From the NCBI GenBank assembly GCA_963573305.1, contig OY754327.1:181544386-181608385 (forward strand): a stretch of 64,000 nt of DNA, given 5' to 3'. Each line of letters opens with the position of its first letter. The stretch's first letter is position 1. The notes below the pieces were generated by a model that saw only the letters and a list, made by a program, of their open reading frames with translations, searched no databases and was not told where the DNA came from. The DNA comes from Pyrrhosoma nymphula (Eukaryota > Arthropoda > Insecta > Odonata > Coenagrionidae). The position numbers were made by a program, and so were the translations under genes. Shown in pieces: positions 34,986 to 45,012 of the stretch.

Positions 34986-36990
34986 GTTTTTGGTGTTATA
35001 TGAAAAAATTAAAATGGAAAGTTAGACCAAGCTACGTTGCCCGTAAGCGTGGAGAGTCCAGCGTATGGCTCATTAAGCATGGGTGCTGCAATTTGTGAAG
35101 TTAGTCCTTTGTACCAAGTACAAGGAATTCAATATTCAACAAAATCTGATTACATTATTAACCACGCGGAATCTAACATGCATCATCTCATAATAATAAT
35201 CTTCTGCTAATTGTGAATGGCTTAGCCGAACCACCTTTAAGTATCGCGAGATAAATATAACAGGTGCCAGGATGAATTCTTGGTGACTCGCGAAGCTATC
35301 CTGTTTCCCTCCCATGATTTCACTTCGCAGTTTCTTGCTCTGCCGTATTCCGTCGCTTTCTTTCCGCCTTTTATCCCTGGCCTTTCTCTATATTAATTTC
35401 CCCGTTCATTTCAGTGAATTATTTTGTTCCTGGATGTGTACTACACAACGATTATTCTACCTTTTATCAATTTATCGATTGGCCGACCTTATCGCTTCTA
35501 TAAATTTTGTCGTTATCATATGTTTTGTTTATTTTATTCTCATAATTCTTCTGTCCTAGTGGGTTTATACAAGGGTTCGCTAACTTTTTAATTAACGCCA
35601 AAGGTGATCCATGATTTTTAGGAGTCATTTATCTTGTTTTCCCCATCCCATCCCTAGGTTGTAGAGCAATAATGTTTGCGCATACAGTGCTGTGAACTCG
35701 AGCAAAATAATAATGAAACTGATTATGAAATACCCGTATTCTCAATGGTATCGACTCTCATCTGTGTATTCTGGCTACTTATCTAATATATTCATGGATA
35801 TCCTCCAAAATGTAAATGAGACACGTAATAGGGGTGACTATTAATTTTACTCGATCGCGTCGATTTGCAGTTAGTATTCATCCGATGAATATATCTGCAA
35901 TCCGGAATATATATTGAAGTAATAAGGCATATTACTCTTTTAAGTTCGTTATATATAGGCGTTTTTTATATTTTCGTATTTGTTACTCTTCCCTTTTATG
36001 ACAAAAGCATTGATGGAGACTGAACGCACAAGTTGATCACACTGGACTTGCGCAGTGCGAGTCCATGTCCCAGGGCTCCACAGTCCGTTCCGGATAAAAA
36101 AATACATTCCTGGATATGACATCAAATCTCGGTTGAAATGTCAGGGGTCGTTAGAAATCAAGAACAATCCACCGAGAGTGCAGGGATTCTTTCCGAAATG
36201 GCCATCTCTCCATCCTCTCCAAATTTCCCAATCAATAAGTTGAGGAAACAAGCCCGAAGAACAGCAAGTGTGATTAAAAATGAGAGTTAAAATGTTTGCC
36301 ATTCGATATTAACGTTTTGTCATTGTTAAAACGTCAATAACGTGTTCATTTTGAGTTTATTATTTTGAGTTTTAATCAATTGTGGACCAAAAATCTTGTT
36401 ATTATTTCGGCGAAGTGGTCGTAGCTACATTAACAGAGCAGGAAGTGATCAAGACCACGACAGAGGACTCTCAATTTAAATTCTCAGTTAATTCTCAATT
36501 CCATTCACAAAGTCAGTAGCGTGGGCTTAAAATGATCTGTATTAAATTCTGAAACTGAAATGAAAATCCGAAAACATTTCCTCACATTTGGAACCAGTTA
36601 CAAGGTCATCAGATGAAATTCCCGTGTGATGTTCTCACGAAATTGTCTTTACCGCAATAAGGATTGGATTAAGTCATTTTTGAGTTAAAAACAAGCGTTC
36701 AGTGTTAGAGTTAAGCCCTTAAATATTTATCCCTTCCACTACCATTGATTGGCGGAAAGAAAAAGGTCTTTTAATATTCCACGTACACCTATTTAAAAAG
36801 GAGTTAATACTTGCCTATGGTATTTGATAACTTTGTGAACGTAGTTAAATTGGTCAACAGAGCAGAACCACAAAAATAGGACATGTGAGTTAGTGCTCTT
36901 ATAAAACATCATTGTTTAATGAATACCTGTTTTCAAATGGCAGCATAAGGGAAACGAGTTTATTTCCAGCACCGTTGGAGTAGTTCGTTA
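34985..36990. other. Non-coding DNA, nothing firmly recognised
   Basis: AT-rich with no recognisable gene. At 35223-35243 AGCCGAACCACCTTTAAG resembles a lone end of the 11.2 kb MITE family, without a partner. Confidence 0.45.
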
Positions 36991-37299
36991 TATGCGCCAC
37001 CAGATGACTCTTATGTTATGCTTGCTGACGGTTTCGGAGAATAATAGGGGGAAAAAATCAAGAAAAATCCCTCCTCCCCGAATCTGGAATGTGCAGAACG
37101 CCACCAGGCCAGTTTTAAATGAAACGTGTGGAAAGATTATATGACTTTTAATTGTTTGAACGGCAAAGGACGCATGAGAAAATTATAATTCTCACCTATT
37201 TTATTAAGTGAGTGGAGTGAGTCCCTGTGCAATATACATTGATGGTTCAAAATACAAAAGAGACGGGAGTGGTGAAGGGAGGGGGGAGAGTGAGCGTGG

Positions 37300-37490
37300 G
37301 ATTGGAACGAAATATTGGAGGTTACGTCGAGTGAGGGAGGGTTGATAGAAATCTGCAAACGGATGTGGGGGGGGTGGCGGGGAGGGGAGGCACTTTGAGA
37401 TGAGGAGGAGCGGTCTGGAGGGAAGGGGGAGGTTGTGGTCATGTTGTGCATTGGCGAAAGTTGGACGTGAGGGCCGGGGGGGGAGGGGGG
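37300..37490 (+). repeat. G-rich repeat, copy 1
   Basis: This block shares long identical phrases with 38515-38690: GAGTGAGGGAGGGTT.ATAGA, AATCTGCAAACGGATG, GAGGAGCGGTCTGGAGGGAA and GTTGTGGTCATGTTGTGCAT. It differs by carrying about 30 extra bases (around GGCACTTTGAGATGAG). Runs of G up to 8 make quadruplex formation possible. No coding content. Confidence 0.75.
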
Positions 37491-37945
37491 TTCACAAGAG
37501 TTTGAGGGGAGGTAGTTCGTTTGCGTCGCGCCAGACTCATCGGGCCCTCGTGTGACGTCATTCGAATTTCGTATTTCTATTTTTTTCGTTCGGAGAAAAG
37601 ATAAATTTTGGAACAAGAAGAGATGATTTTGGGTTCGTGGTTGAAATCCCTTGCTGGTATGTTCCTTGTCGAGCAGGGTAATGGCAATTTTCCTTTTTGT
37701 CCAATTTACTTCGTAAGGCATTACTCGCGTTCTTTTTTTTTCTTTTTATCAGGGACGCCATCCGTTTGGAATTTATCCACGGCTAGGCGAAGCCCTGGAA
37801 TATTTCGTAGACGTGTCTCAATATTAATGAATATTTAAACTAACAATAAGTGAGGTAGATGATTTCTGCAAAATGAGAAAGTTGTTATCGCTGATTCGTT
37901 AATACAGCTACACCTGACCATGTTTTTAAAATGGTCTTTCAGTAA

Positions 37946-38011
37946 GTTTCAAAATCACTTCGTAAAACAATATATAAGTATGTATATTGTTTTACGAAGT
38001 GATTTTGAAAC
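37946..38011. repeat. Perfect 29-bp inverted repeat (hairpin)
   Basis: The arms 37946-37974 and 37983-38011 are exactly complementary (GTTTCAAAATCACTTCGTAA ... TTACGAAGTGATTTTGAAAC) around an 8-base loop. Perfect pairing this long suggests a recent fold-back event or selection for an RNA hairpin. It lies between the two G-rich repeat copies. Confidence 0.9.
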
Positions 38012-38514
38012 ATTTAACACTTGTACTTTTTCGGGTGAATCACAGTTTGAAGATTCTTGTAGAGGAAATCGCGGGCCACTCAATGTTATTGTCTTATTTG
38101 ACCTTTTATTCCAACTTAGGAAAAGTAAGACTCATATTTTATGTCAGGTTTTTAAAGTAAATGTAGGCAAGTACTTGAATCTGTTGAATCGTGAAATGCA
38201 GGCATCATATATTGACTTCTGCCTTTAAAATTAAATATAGATTTATTCCGTACATTCCACAGTCGAAATCATGGTCAACCTTGAGATAATAGTGGACGAT
38301 CTATGGCGAGGTAATGGTGAACTGTTATATTTTTAATAGATCTGTGAAACTATGGTTATTATTCTTATTACATGAATTTTTTTCACGTTTATGTCGAAAT
38401 GTAGTTATAACTTTCCGAGTTAAGCAGAAACACTGGTTCTTTCAGAGCAATTTAGCAAGAAAATATTTTTGAATTGAAAGTTTAATTTGTAGAGACAACG
38501 TTACATGTCGGGGG

Positions 38515-38690
38515 TGGGGGTGTTGGGAAAAATACTACGGTTGTCAACGAAGGGGGGGAGTGAGGGAGGGTTAATAGAAATCTGCAAACGGATGGGGGGG
38601 CGGGGGGGGGGGGAGGAGCGGTCTGGAGGGAAGGGGGGAGGTTGTGGTCATGTTGTGCATTGGCGAGGGTTGGACGTGAGGGCTGGGGGG
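38515..38690 (+). repeat. G-rich repeat, copy 2
   Basis: Direct-repeat partner of 37300-37490, with the same order of phrases and lacking about 30 bases of copy 1. It contains a G12 tract at 38602-38613. The block could be a duplicated regulatory island or an unclassified repeat. Confidence 0.75.
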
Positions 38691-39094
38691 GTGCTGACGA
38701 TTTTGAGCACCCCTAATGAAGACTTATAACGCAACCCACATATCCAGAATGCCTAGCTGTATTGCAGATTGCTGATCCCGTTCTAACGTTGCAAAAATAT
38801 TCAACTACATGTATGATAATGAATTTGTCTTGCGCAGCCCAAATCTCTCTCTCTCTCTCTCCCTCTCTCTTAAGCCTTCATAGTTTTCGCTTCCTACATT
38901 CTTCTTTACTGAAATTGATTTATGTCACGTCCTGTCCTTGATTTTCCTTGCGGGACCTTTCTTTCTATTTCGCCCTCCATTATATTTCGTGCAATTACTT
39001 TATTTATGCCACACAAGGTGCCCCGCCCATTTTCTAAGTTGAATTGGGAATGACTGGTCACATCGTGTGGAATTTGAAACTAAATGGTGATCCC

Positions 39095-39290
39095 AGCTAG
39101 TAATAGTAATGTTGCTAATAATGATGCTAGTAATGATGCTAATATTTAATTAAACATTTTTTGACATTAAACAAAATTGCGGATTTCCGGGTGTGGATTT
39201 TGAAGCAAATCTTTTTGCTAGTATCTCCGTATCCGTAATCCGCTAGTATAGCCGTAATTTTTGCTAGTATATCCGTAATGCAAATATTGT
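39095..39290 (+). repeat. Two small tandem arrays (GCTAGTA-based)
   Basis: At 39095-39150 GATGCTAGTAAT-like units recur. At about 39218-39285 three GCTAGTATnnCCGTAAT units recur. The shared GCTAGTA core suggests slippage-derived minisatellite growth. Confidence 0.6.
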
Positions 39291-40012
39291 TGTAAAAATT
39301 GAAAATTACGAACGGATACAGATTTCACGTTGGCGCAGGTATCAAGCGGTAATGGCCTCAGAGACTACTGGCATCCAGGGTATAGTATTTGGCAGGGGGA
39401 GGGAGAGAAGGATTGTGGGAAGGAGAGGGAAGGGAGGCATTGTAAGGAAGGAGGGAAGGTGGGATGATCGGTCTAGCCTTGAAGAAATAATGGGGGGTTG
39501 GACCTGAGGAAGGAGGGGTTGAGCGCGTGGATTCGCTTGCTAGCGGTCTTCTCCCCAACCAAGGATTGCGGAGGCTTAAGCTGCATATCGCGCGGGTGAC
39601 GGCGGAACAGGGGACCATTCCAATATTGCGCTTGAGAATCGTCGTCACTCCTTCGTCGAAAAGTTACGATCTAATGTGCTCGGAATAAGGAGATTGGGTT
39701 TATCGCGGAGGATGAGGGAGAAAAGGATATTTGTTGTCCATTTTGTTTTCATTACACGTCCCTTCGAAAACAAAATATATTCTCTCTTAACGGTGTTGTC
39801 AACAAATTAGCGTGTGTGTACATAGGATACAGTTAAGATTACGCCATTCTCTCATTTTATCTAATGCTAACGATACGCCAGTTTGTGTACTAAAATAGAG
39901 CAAAATATTAAACACTTTCAAGAGTATGGTTTTGGAAACGATTTGCTGTATCTTGGCAATAAATAGGAAACAGTTTTGCCGTAGAAATGTTTTCGGGCAT
40001 TCCACCTGGTAA

Positions 40013-40066
40013 TAGGCTTCATATCTCCCGACGTTTCGAATAACGATTTGTTATTCATCTTTAGGG
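40013..40066 (-). ncRNA. Hammerhead-like stem-loop of a retroelement tail
   Basis: On the minus strand a perfect 7-bp stem GAATAAC/GTTATTC (40050-40056 with 40038-40044) with a 5-base loop is followed at once by GAAACGTCGGGAGATATGAAG. CTAAAGAT sits before the stem where a hammerhead would have CTGATGA. The layout matches Penelope-like tails, but the core is degenerate, so ribozyme activity is unlikely. Confidence 0.4.
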
Positions 40067-40559
40067 GTTGCGAATGCCGCACGCGTCAAATTTGGCCGTT
40101 ATGTATGCCCAGCAACAGAAAGTTTGCTTTGGTGTTTTTAAGAAACAGTTTTGCTCAGGTGTAGATGTGGTTTCCTAGATATTTGCTTTTGGGCACCACC
40201 GTGCAAAAAAAACTGTACTCAGCATACACAGTTCTCCCTAGGTCAAATTTGGATTGCAATTGCTGAGTTGCGTCTAACTATATATTATTACAAGACAGTG
40301 AACATGTCACGGCCTATTATTTTTCTGTTCGACCGCACGCATACTTGCTTGGGAAGGTAAATCTATTCTTCTCTCCCGGTCTTTGTGATGTTCTTTGACT
40401 TTTTAGAATTTCTATAGAAAGACGCACTGATAGCGAATATCCTTGAATACAGATTGTCTTGTGTTAATAAGTTTTGTAATTTCGTCATTGAAACGGATCC
40501 TTTAGAGTTTAGCCGGCCGGTAAATGTGGTATGAAGGGGCGCCACCCTAAGCCATCGTA

Positions 40560-40900
40560 ATCAACGCTCTCTTGTTTCTGACTCCACATCCGCCTCTCTT
40601 TCTCTCTCTCTCTCCATCATTCCCCTCCCCCCTGCCCTCCCCCCTCGCCGCGCTGACCTCTACCTCCCCTCCCGCCCACATACGCTGAAGCTCTCAGGGT
40701 CAAGGGCGCTATTTTGACATTTTACGCTGTTTCGCGCGCAGACCATATCAGATGCACCAAAGGGGAGGATAATAACAATGGATGGATGAGGGGAGGTTGA
40801 TCGCTCGCTTGCTTCATTCGATTGTTTTCGGTCTTTGTACTCTTGTTGCACTCAAATGCCCGCAAGGGAAGGGGGGGGGGGGGACTGGACGGCTACATAC
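40560..40900. other. CT-rich/GC-rich patch with G13 tract
   Basis: The patch contains a CTCTCT run (about 40598-40614), C-rich stretches and a 13-base G tract at 40871-40883. No coding content is recognisable. Confidence 0.4.
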
Positions 40901-42930
40901 AACAAAACTCGCTTTGCGGGTTCAGCTGCCTTGGGAGAGCATTATTTCAGTGAGGACGTGACCTTGATTCTTATCGGGAATATCTACGGAACGTATTAAA
41001 AAGTTTTAATGTATAGTTTAGTCTGCGAGGCGCTTGGCAGAAAGAGGATATCCCTCACCGGAGCAAAAACTGAGGGAATGTCTAACGCCTATCGAACGCT
41101 TTTTCTTTTTCTCCGTAAAAAAATCAACGATTGGTTCGATTAATTGGTACATGCGCAACTTCAGTTGATGGAAAAAATTTTAACGGAGGTGCCCAATTTG
41201 AGTAGTTCGATACTGTACGCTGATTTTTTTCGCAAAAAGGTTTTTGTGATGTCTGGGTATCAGCCGTAGTAGTTCCTCCGAGCTAAGAAACCACTCGCTC
41301 GAGCTTTTCTCCCCCCAATGTACCTATCTCCTAAAATAGCCACAATTCGTGGTCAAGACGATTTATTTTTCTGGCGCAGTCGAATAACTTCAGGCTTAGG
41401 CAACTTAAAATATTCTGAAAAAGACAAGTATGCTAAGTTGGATAGATGTTGAATTCACATTTTTCATCCCGAGAGAGGGTTGCTCTCGTAATAGCATGTA
41501 ATTAAAACAATGCGCGGCGGACGCGATCCCGGCGTTGCGCGCGTCTACGTCATCGCTGTAGGACCACAGCCACCCATAATTTACAGGGGCGCGGAAGCCG
41601 ACTCCTGCCGCGAAGCACCGCTTCAAATGACGTCACTTGAACATCAGAGGGCTCCATAGCGTGAGATTTACTCTGTGTGGATACAAAACTTACCGTGGGC
41701 CCTTTTTTGCTCGTAGGCCTTTTGGTTTTGCTTTTTAGGACTCCGGATAACCTAATTTACAGTATCAATCGATAGGATTTATGTTTTATTAGAAGTTTTC
41801 TTGAAATGAATATTTGAAACACTTGAATGCACTGGAATACTAGTTATTCCGTAATAGTTAAGAAAAAAATATTTTGTGGAGCATTAAACTACGAATTCGC
41901 AGTATTTTGGGGTCTCAATTGAAACTGAATTGACCAAAAGAGCGCTCATTTAAGACTGCTTATTCCTGTGATGCGTTTTAGGATTTTGGTATCAGCTGGT
42001 CCTGATGTGGTGTTAAGAACACGCTGTTGACTCCGACATGTAGATATGTAGTAGTAGTAGAATAGGATGGAATCCCCTCCAAATTTAACATATTTTCCTC
42101 AGTGCAATCTTCCCTTGACCTCTTCACCTCGCCCAACATATTCAAATCATTCATCAAACGGCACTTGGGTAATGGAACCCCAAATTTGAGTCAATTTTGT
42201 TTCTGTGTTAATTTTGTTTTTATTCATTTTTCATGTTATTCTTTATTGTTTTTCTCTGTTTATTTATTTAATTACATCGACCAATGTAATTAGCCATCGT
42301 GCCGTTTTTAGTTTTGTGAGATTATGAATAATAAATAAATAAATAAATTGTGTTGCATCGCTAAGAAAGCAGGGATCTGAGAAGAGAGGATAAGAATAGA
42401 TTATATGAGCATGGGATTTGTGTGAGGAGGAAGGATGAAGTAACGCTGAACGATCCGGGAGAAAACCCTGGAGATGCTGGGTGTAGCGGCTGAAGAGAGG
42501 AGCTCAAAGCTGGGAATTAGGAGGAGGCAGAGTAAGGGATTGGAGTTGGTTATAAGGAGGGAAGGGATGTTAAAGGCCGTGATAGAGTGGAGGGTGTGGG
42601 GTTGGAAGGGGAAGGAAGAAAGAGCATAAGCCTTCTTAATGGAATGAATAGAGATGAAAAGTATGCCTGGCTGGGGTAGGACATCTGAAGAAGTTAGAGG
42701 CCTGTGGTGGTAAAGAGCAGGGAGAGGTAATGTTTCTCCACACAAACCTGTCTAAATCTGCGAATAACCTCTAATAGTAATGAAAGGTAGAAAGGTCTTA
42801 AGTTTCCTGTGCTTTTTCTTTTTTTCAACGAGTTGTTTGAATAAATTAAACTGTATCGGGCGAGATATGGTGGAACAGCATATTATAATAAATAAAGAAG
42901 CTGTTGTGCAGTCCACAATCTTACTTTTTT

Positions 42931-42972
42931 ATTTCGACGCGTTTCAACGCCTCGGCGTCATCATCAGGAAAT
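42931..42972 (-). ncRNA. Hammerhead-ribozyme-like motif, left arm
   Basis: Minus strand: ATTTC, CTGATGA (42961-42967), a 4-5 bp GC stem (ACGC/GCGT), GAAAC (42941-42945), GCGTC and GAAAT (42931-42935). ATTTC and GAAAT can pair to make a 5-bp stem I, and GTC sits at the expected cleavage point. Stem III would be only two base pairs, as in minimal type-I hammerheads of Penelope-like elements. One extra U follows CTGATGA, and a G-U pair closes stem II, so activity is uncertain. Confidence 0.4.
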
Positions 42973-43048
42973 TCCCCGTTGGTCTCCTCCGGAGAAGAGA
43001 ATTTGTGAAATCAAAGAAACAAATAGCCATGTACGGCGTCATCATCAG

Positions 43049-43090
43049 TTGTCCTGATGATGACGCCGAGGCGTTGAAACGCGTCGAAAT
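43049..43090 (+). ncRNA. Hammerhead-ribozyme-like motif, right arm
   Basis: Plus strand: CTGATGA (43054-43060), GC stem II, GAAAC (43076-43080), GCGTC, GAAAT. It is identical to the left-arm copy in the core, but its upstream flank TTGTC pairs with GAAAT only at two positions. This copy would lack a stable stem I. Confidence 0.35.
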
Positions 43091-43888
43091 AAAAAAGTAA
43101 GATTGTGGACTGTACAACAGCTTCTTCATTTATTATGAGTTGTTTGAAGCCTCCTCGGACCTAATCTCTCGCCTCCTCCACGAGTCGTGAGGTGTTGCTT
43201 GGAAACCGCTTCTCTATGGCGTTGGGCGAACCAAGAAGTTTAAAACCTGTAAGACAGCATTGTGCTTTCAAGTTTCGTGGACTTCCTCTCGCGCTCTCCC
43301 CGATTTGAAGAGGACCCAAGCGACCTTGTTTGTTTCATACCGGCCGACCTTGGAGAGAGAAAGGGCTGCGATAGTGTCGGGTTTAAAAAAAATCTACGTT
43401 TCCACACCGCTTATTACTTTCCTTGCTCATTGCGTCACCTTTTAAAAAAATATTTTATCATGTTTTAGAGGATAATAAGCTAATTTCAGCGATCAAATTG
43501 GAAATTAACGGTGAATATAATTCTTTGTAAAGATGAGCGTAATGAATCAGCCGTCTTGAACCATATTGTGCTCCATCTTTTGTGCTCCAACTGAAAGTGA
43601 TGGTCTCTAGGTTAATGACCTCCAACTCTAACAACGTTGTACAATGCTTTCTTGTCATAATAGTATTCATAGGGCTGGTAAACATTCATTAGTGCCAAGT
43701 AATATCCCAACATAATGGTGAAATGAGTGGAAAAATGTTAGTCTCACTTTCCATGGAAAACCGTTAATTTGCATACATGTGCTCAGTAAACAATTATTAT
43801 CAATCCTAGGACTCGTGATTTTTAAAATATAATAATTTTCGTGGAAGGAGAAATGAATGGAAAAAGTTACAGAGGAAGACAGAAATGG

Positions 43889-44000
43889 CATTCATTCATT
43901 AGAGTAATTTACCGGTTAGAGGTAGGTTATGATGAAAGTCAGAGAATATCCAAAAGACTCTTACACGCGCCGTGCATACATCAGGTAAATTATGAATGGC
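43889..44000 (-). mobile_element. 5'-truncated copy of the RTE LINE 3' end
   Basis: The minus strand matches the last about 100 bases of the RTE element at 31 kb: GCACGGCGCGTGTAAGAGTC, then TTTCATCATAACCTACCTCT, then the AATG-repeat tail (CATTCATTCATT on the plus strand at 43889-43900). Homology stops upstream near ATAATT, the usual 5' truncation of LINE insertions. The two copies differ at about one site in ten, so they inserted independently. Confidence 0.8.
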
Positions 44001-44239
44001 GCCAAAGTGAAGTAAGAATGAAGAGATTAGCTGAGAGGAGAGCGGATTATAGAGCTGTCACAGCCATTCCATTTAAAGTGAGCCCAAATATGAAAAAAAA
44101 TAAAAAAGTGTTTTTGTTCTACAATTTAAAATGTCGACTTAGCTAGGTTTAATAGAGCTTAATTAATCTAATATACTGAGCCATTATCAAAATTTGAAAG
44201 AAAAATTGAAATTTTCTCATAATGAAGAGCATAAAGAGT

Positions 44240-44640
44240 AATCAGGTCACACCCAGAAATTTATCATGTCACACCCGGTACTTATTAAAAAATTTATAAC
44301 AAGAAAAATAATACTTTTGATTACTTCTCCATTAGTTTAAACTGAAGAAAAATTACTCTTATCCTACTGATATTAATATCAATATTTAATGATTAAGCTT
44401 CTCACAGAGTTTACAGGTTAAAGTAGTCTATGTTATTGAGTGTCATTTGTGTGATTCACACCCGGAACCACAGTTTTATTCCAATTACAACGGTGCTATT
44501 TATTTTTTTAAATTGCAAATTAAGTTGTAAATTACCGTCTTTTGTAGCTAACTAAATATGTACTCCAGTATATTTTAGTTGAATTATTTGATGTGAAATT
44601 TTAAAATTAAACGGTCATAAGTCACACCCGGAACCAATGG
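44240..44640 (+). repeat. Dispersed CACACCCGGAACCA motif, four copies
   Basis: TCACACCC is seen at 44246 (followed by AG), 44268 (GGTAC), 44456 (GGAACCA) and 44622 (GGAACCA), all on the plus strand in an otherwise AT-rich 400-bp stretch. This suggests an unclassified repeat with internal direct copies. I see no element ends. Confidence 0.45.
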
Positions 44641-44840
44641 AATGACTGTGCAGCAAACAAGTCTTTGAATGATCACTGCTGATGAAAATGCAATACTCGT
44701 GCTCTTACTAACCGCGAGTAGTGAGCATAATTCGATCCTTTCCTTTGTCAATTCACTCACTGAGTGTAATCGAAAGCTTGGTATTCATCCCCGAGTCATT
44801 CGTCACTGTTCCCAGTATCAATTTATGGAGTGAGTTTAAC

Positions 44841-45012
44841 GGCAACGGCTTGCCACGATGGAAACACCGGTTCCCGATCAGTTACCGAAGTTAAGCATCG
44901 TTGGGCTCGGCTCGGCTCGGGTTTGGAGGGGTGATCCTCCGATTCGTCCGAGTGTTGTTGCCCCTGTCTGCGCGTGGCTGGCAGTAAGTGCGAAATGACA
45001 TTAGACGCCGAA
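44841..45012 (+). mobile_element. 5S-rRNA-derived repeat, full head
   Basis: The first 122 bases (44841-44962) align with arthropod 5S rRNA from GGCAACGGCTTGCCACGATG through ACCGAAGTTAAGCATCGTTG to GTGTTGTTGCC. The 5' and 3' ends can pair as in 5S. The A-box region is preserved, but the central part is altered (repeated CTCGG). A tail, GGCAGTAAGTGCGAAATGAC, follows and is shared with 60930-61105. It is either a 5S-headed (SINE3-type) element or a dispersed 5S pseudogene that carried its spacer. I favour the SINE. Confidence 0.65.

Larger units (their letters stand above)
42889..43134. mobile_element. Large fold-back: two inverted Penelope-like tails
   Basis: The arms 42889-42969 and 43052-43134 are inverted copies about 80 bp long with only two or three differences. 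Reading outward, each arm contains CTGATGATGACGCCGAGGCG, then TTGAAACGCGTCGAAATAAA, then a tail AAGATTGTGGACTG.ACAACA. The approximately 80-bp centre holds a further partial copy, GGCGTCATCATCAG (43035-43048), forming a tight palindrome with 43054-43067. The order (CTGATGA, GC stem, GAAACGCGTC, A-rich tail) is that of Penelope-like element ends. It is unlikely to be a conventional MITE because no TIR-adjacent duplication is obvious. Confidence 0.65.

Noticed and set aside
37137..37721. 194-codon minus-strand frame
   Set aside because: It is the complement of the G-rich repeat (P, S and H rich product) and includes repeated sequence.
44841..44962. Functional 5S rRNA gene
   Set aside because: The central region is altered by CTCGG duplication and loop changes, there is no T-run terminator directly after the 3' end, and the tail is shared with a truncated copy.
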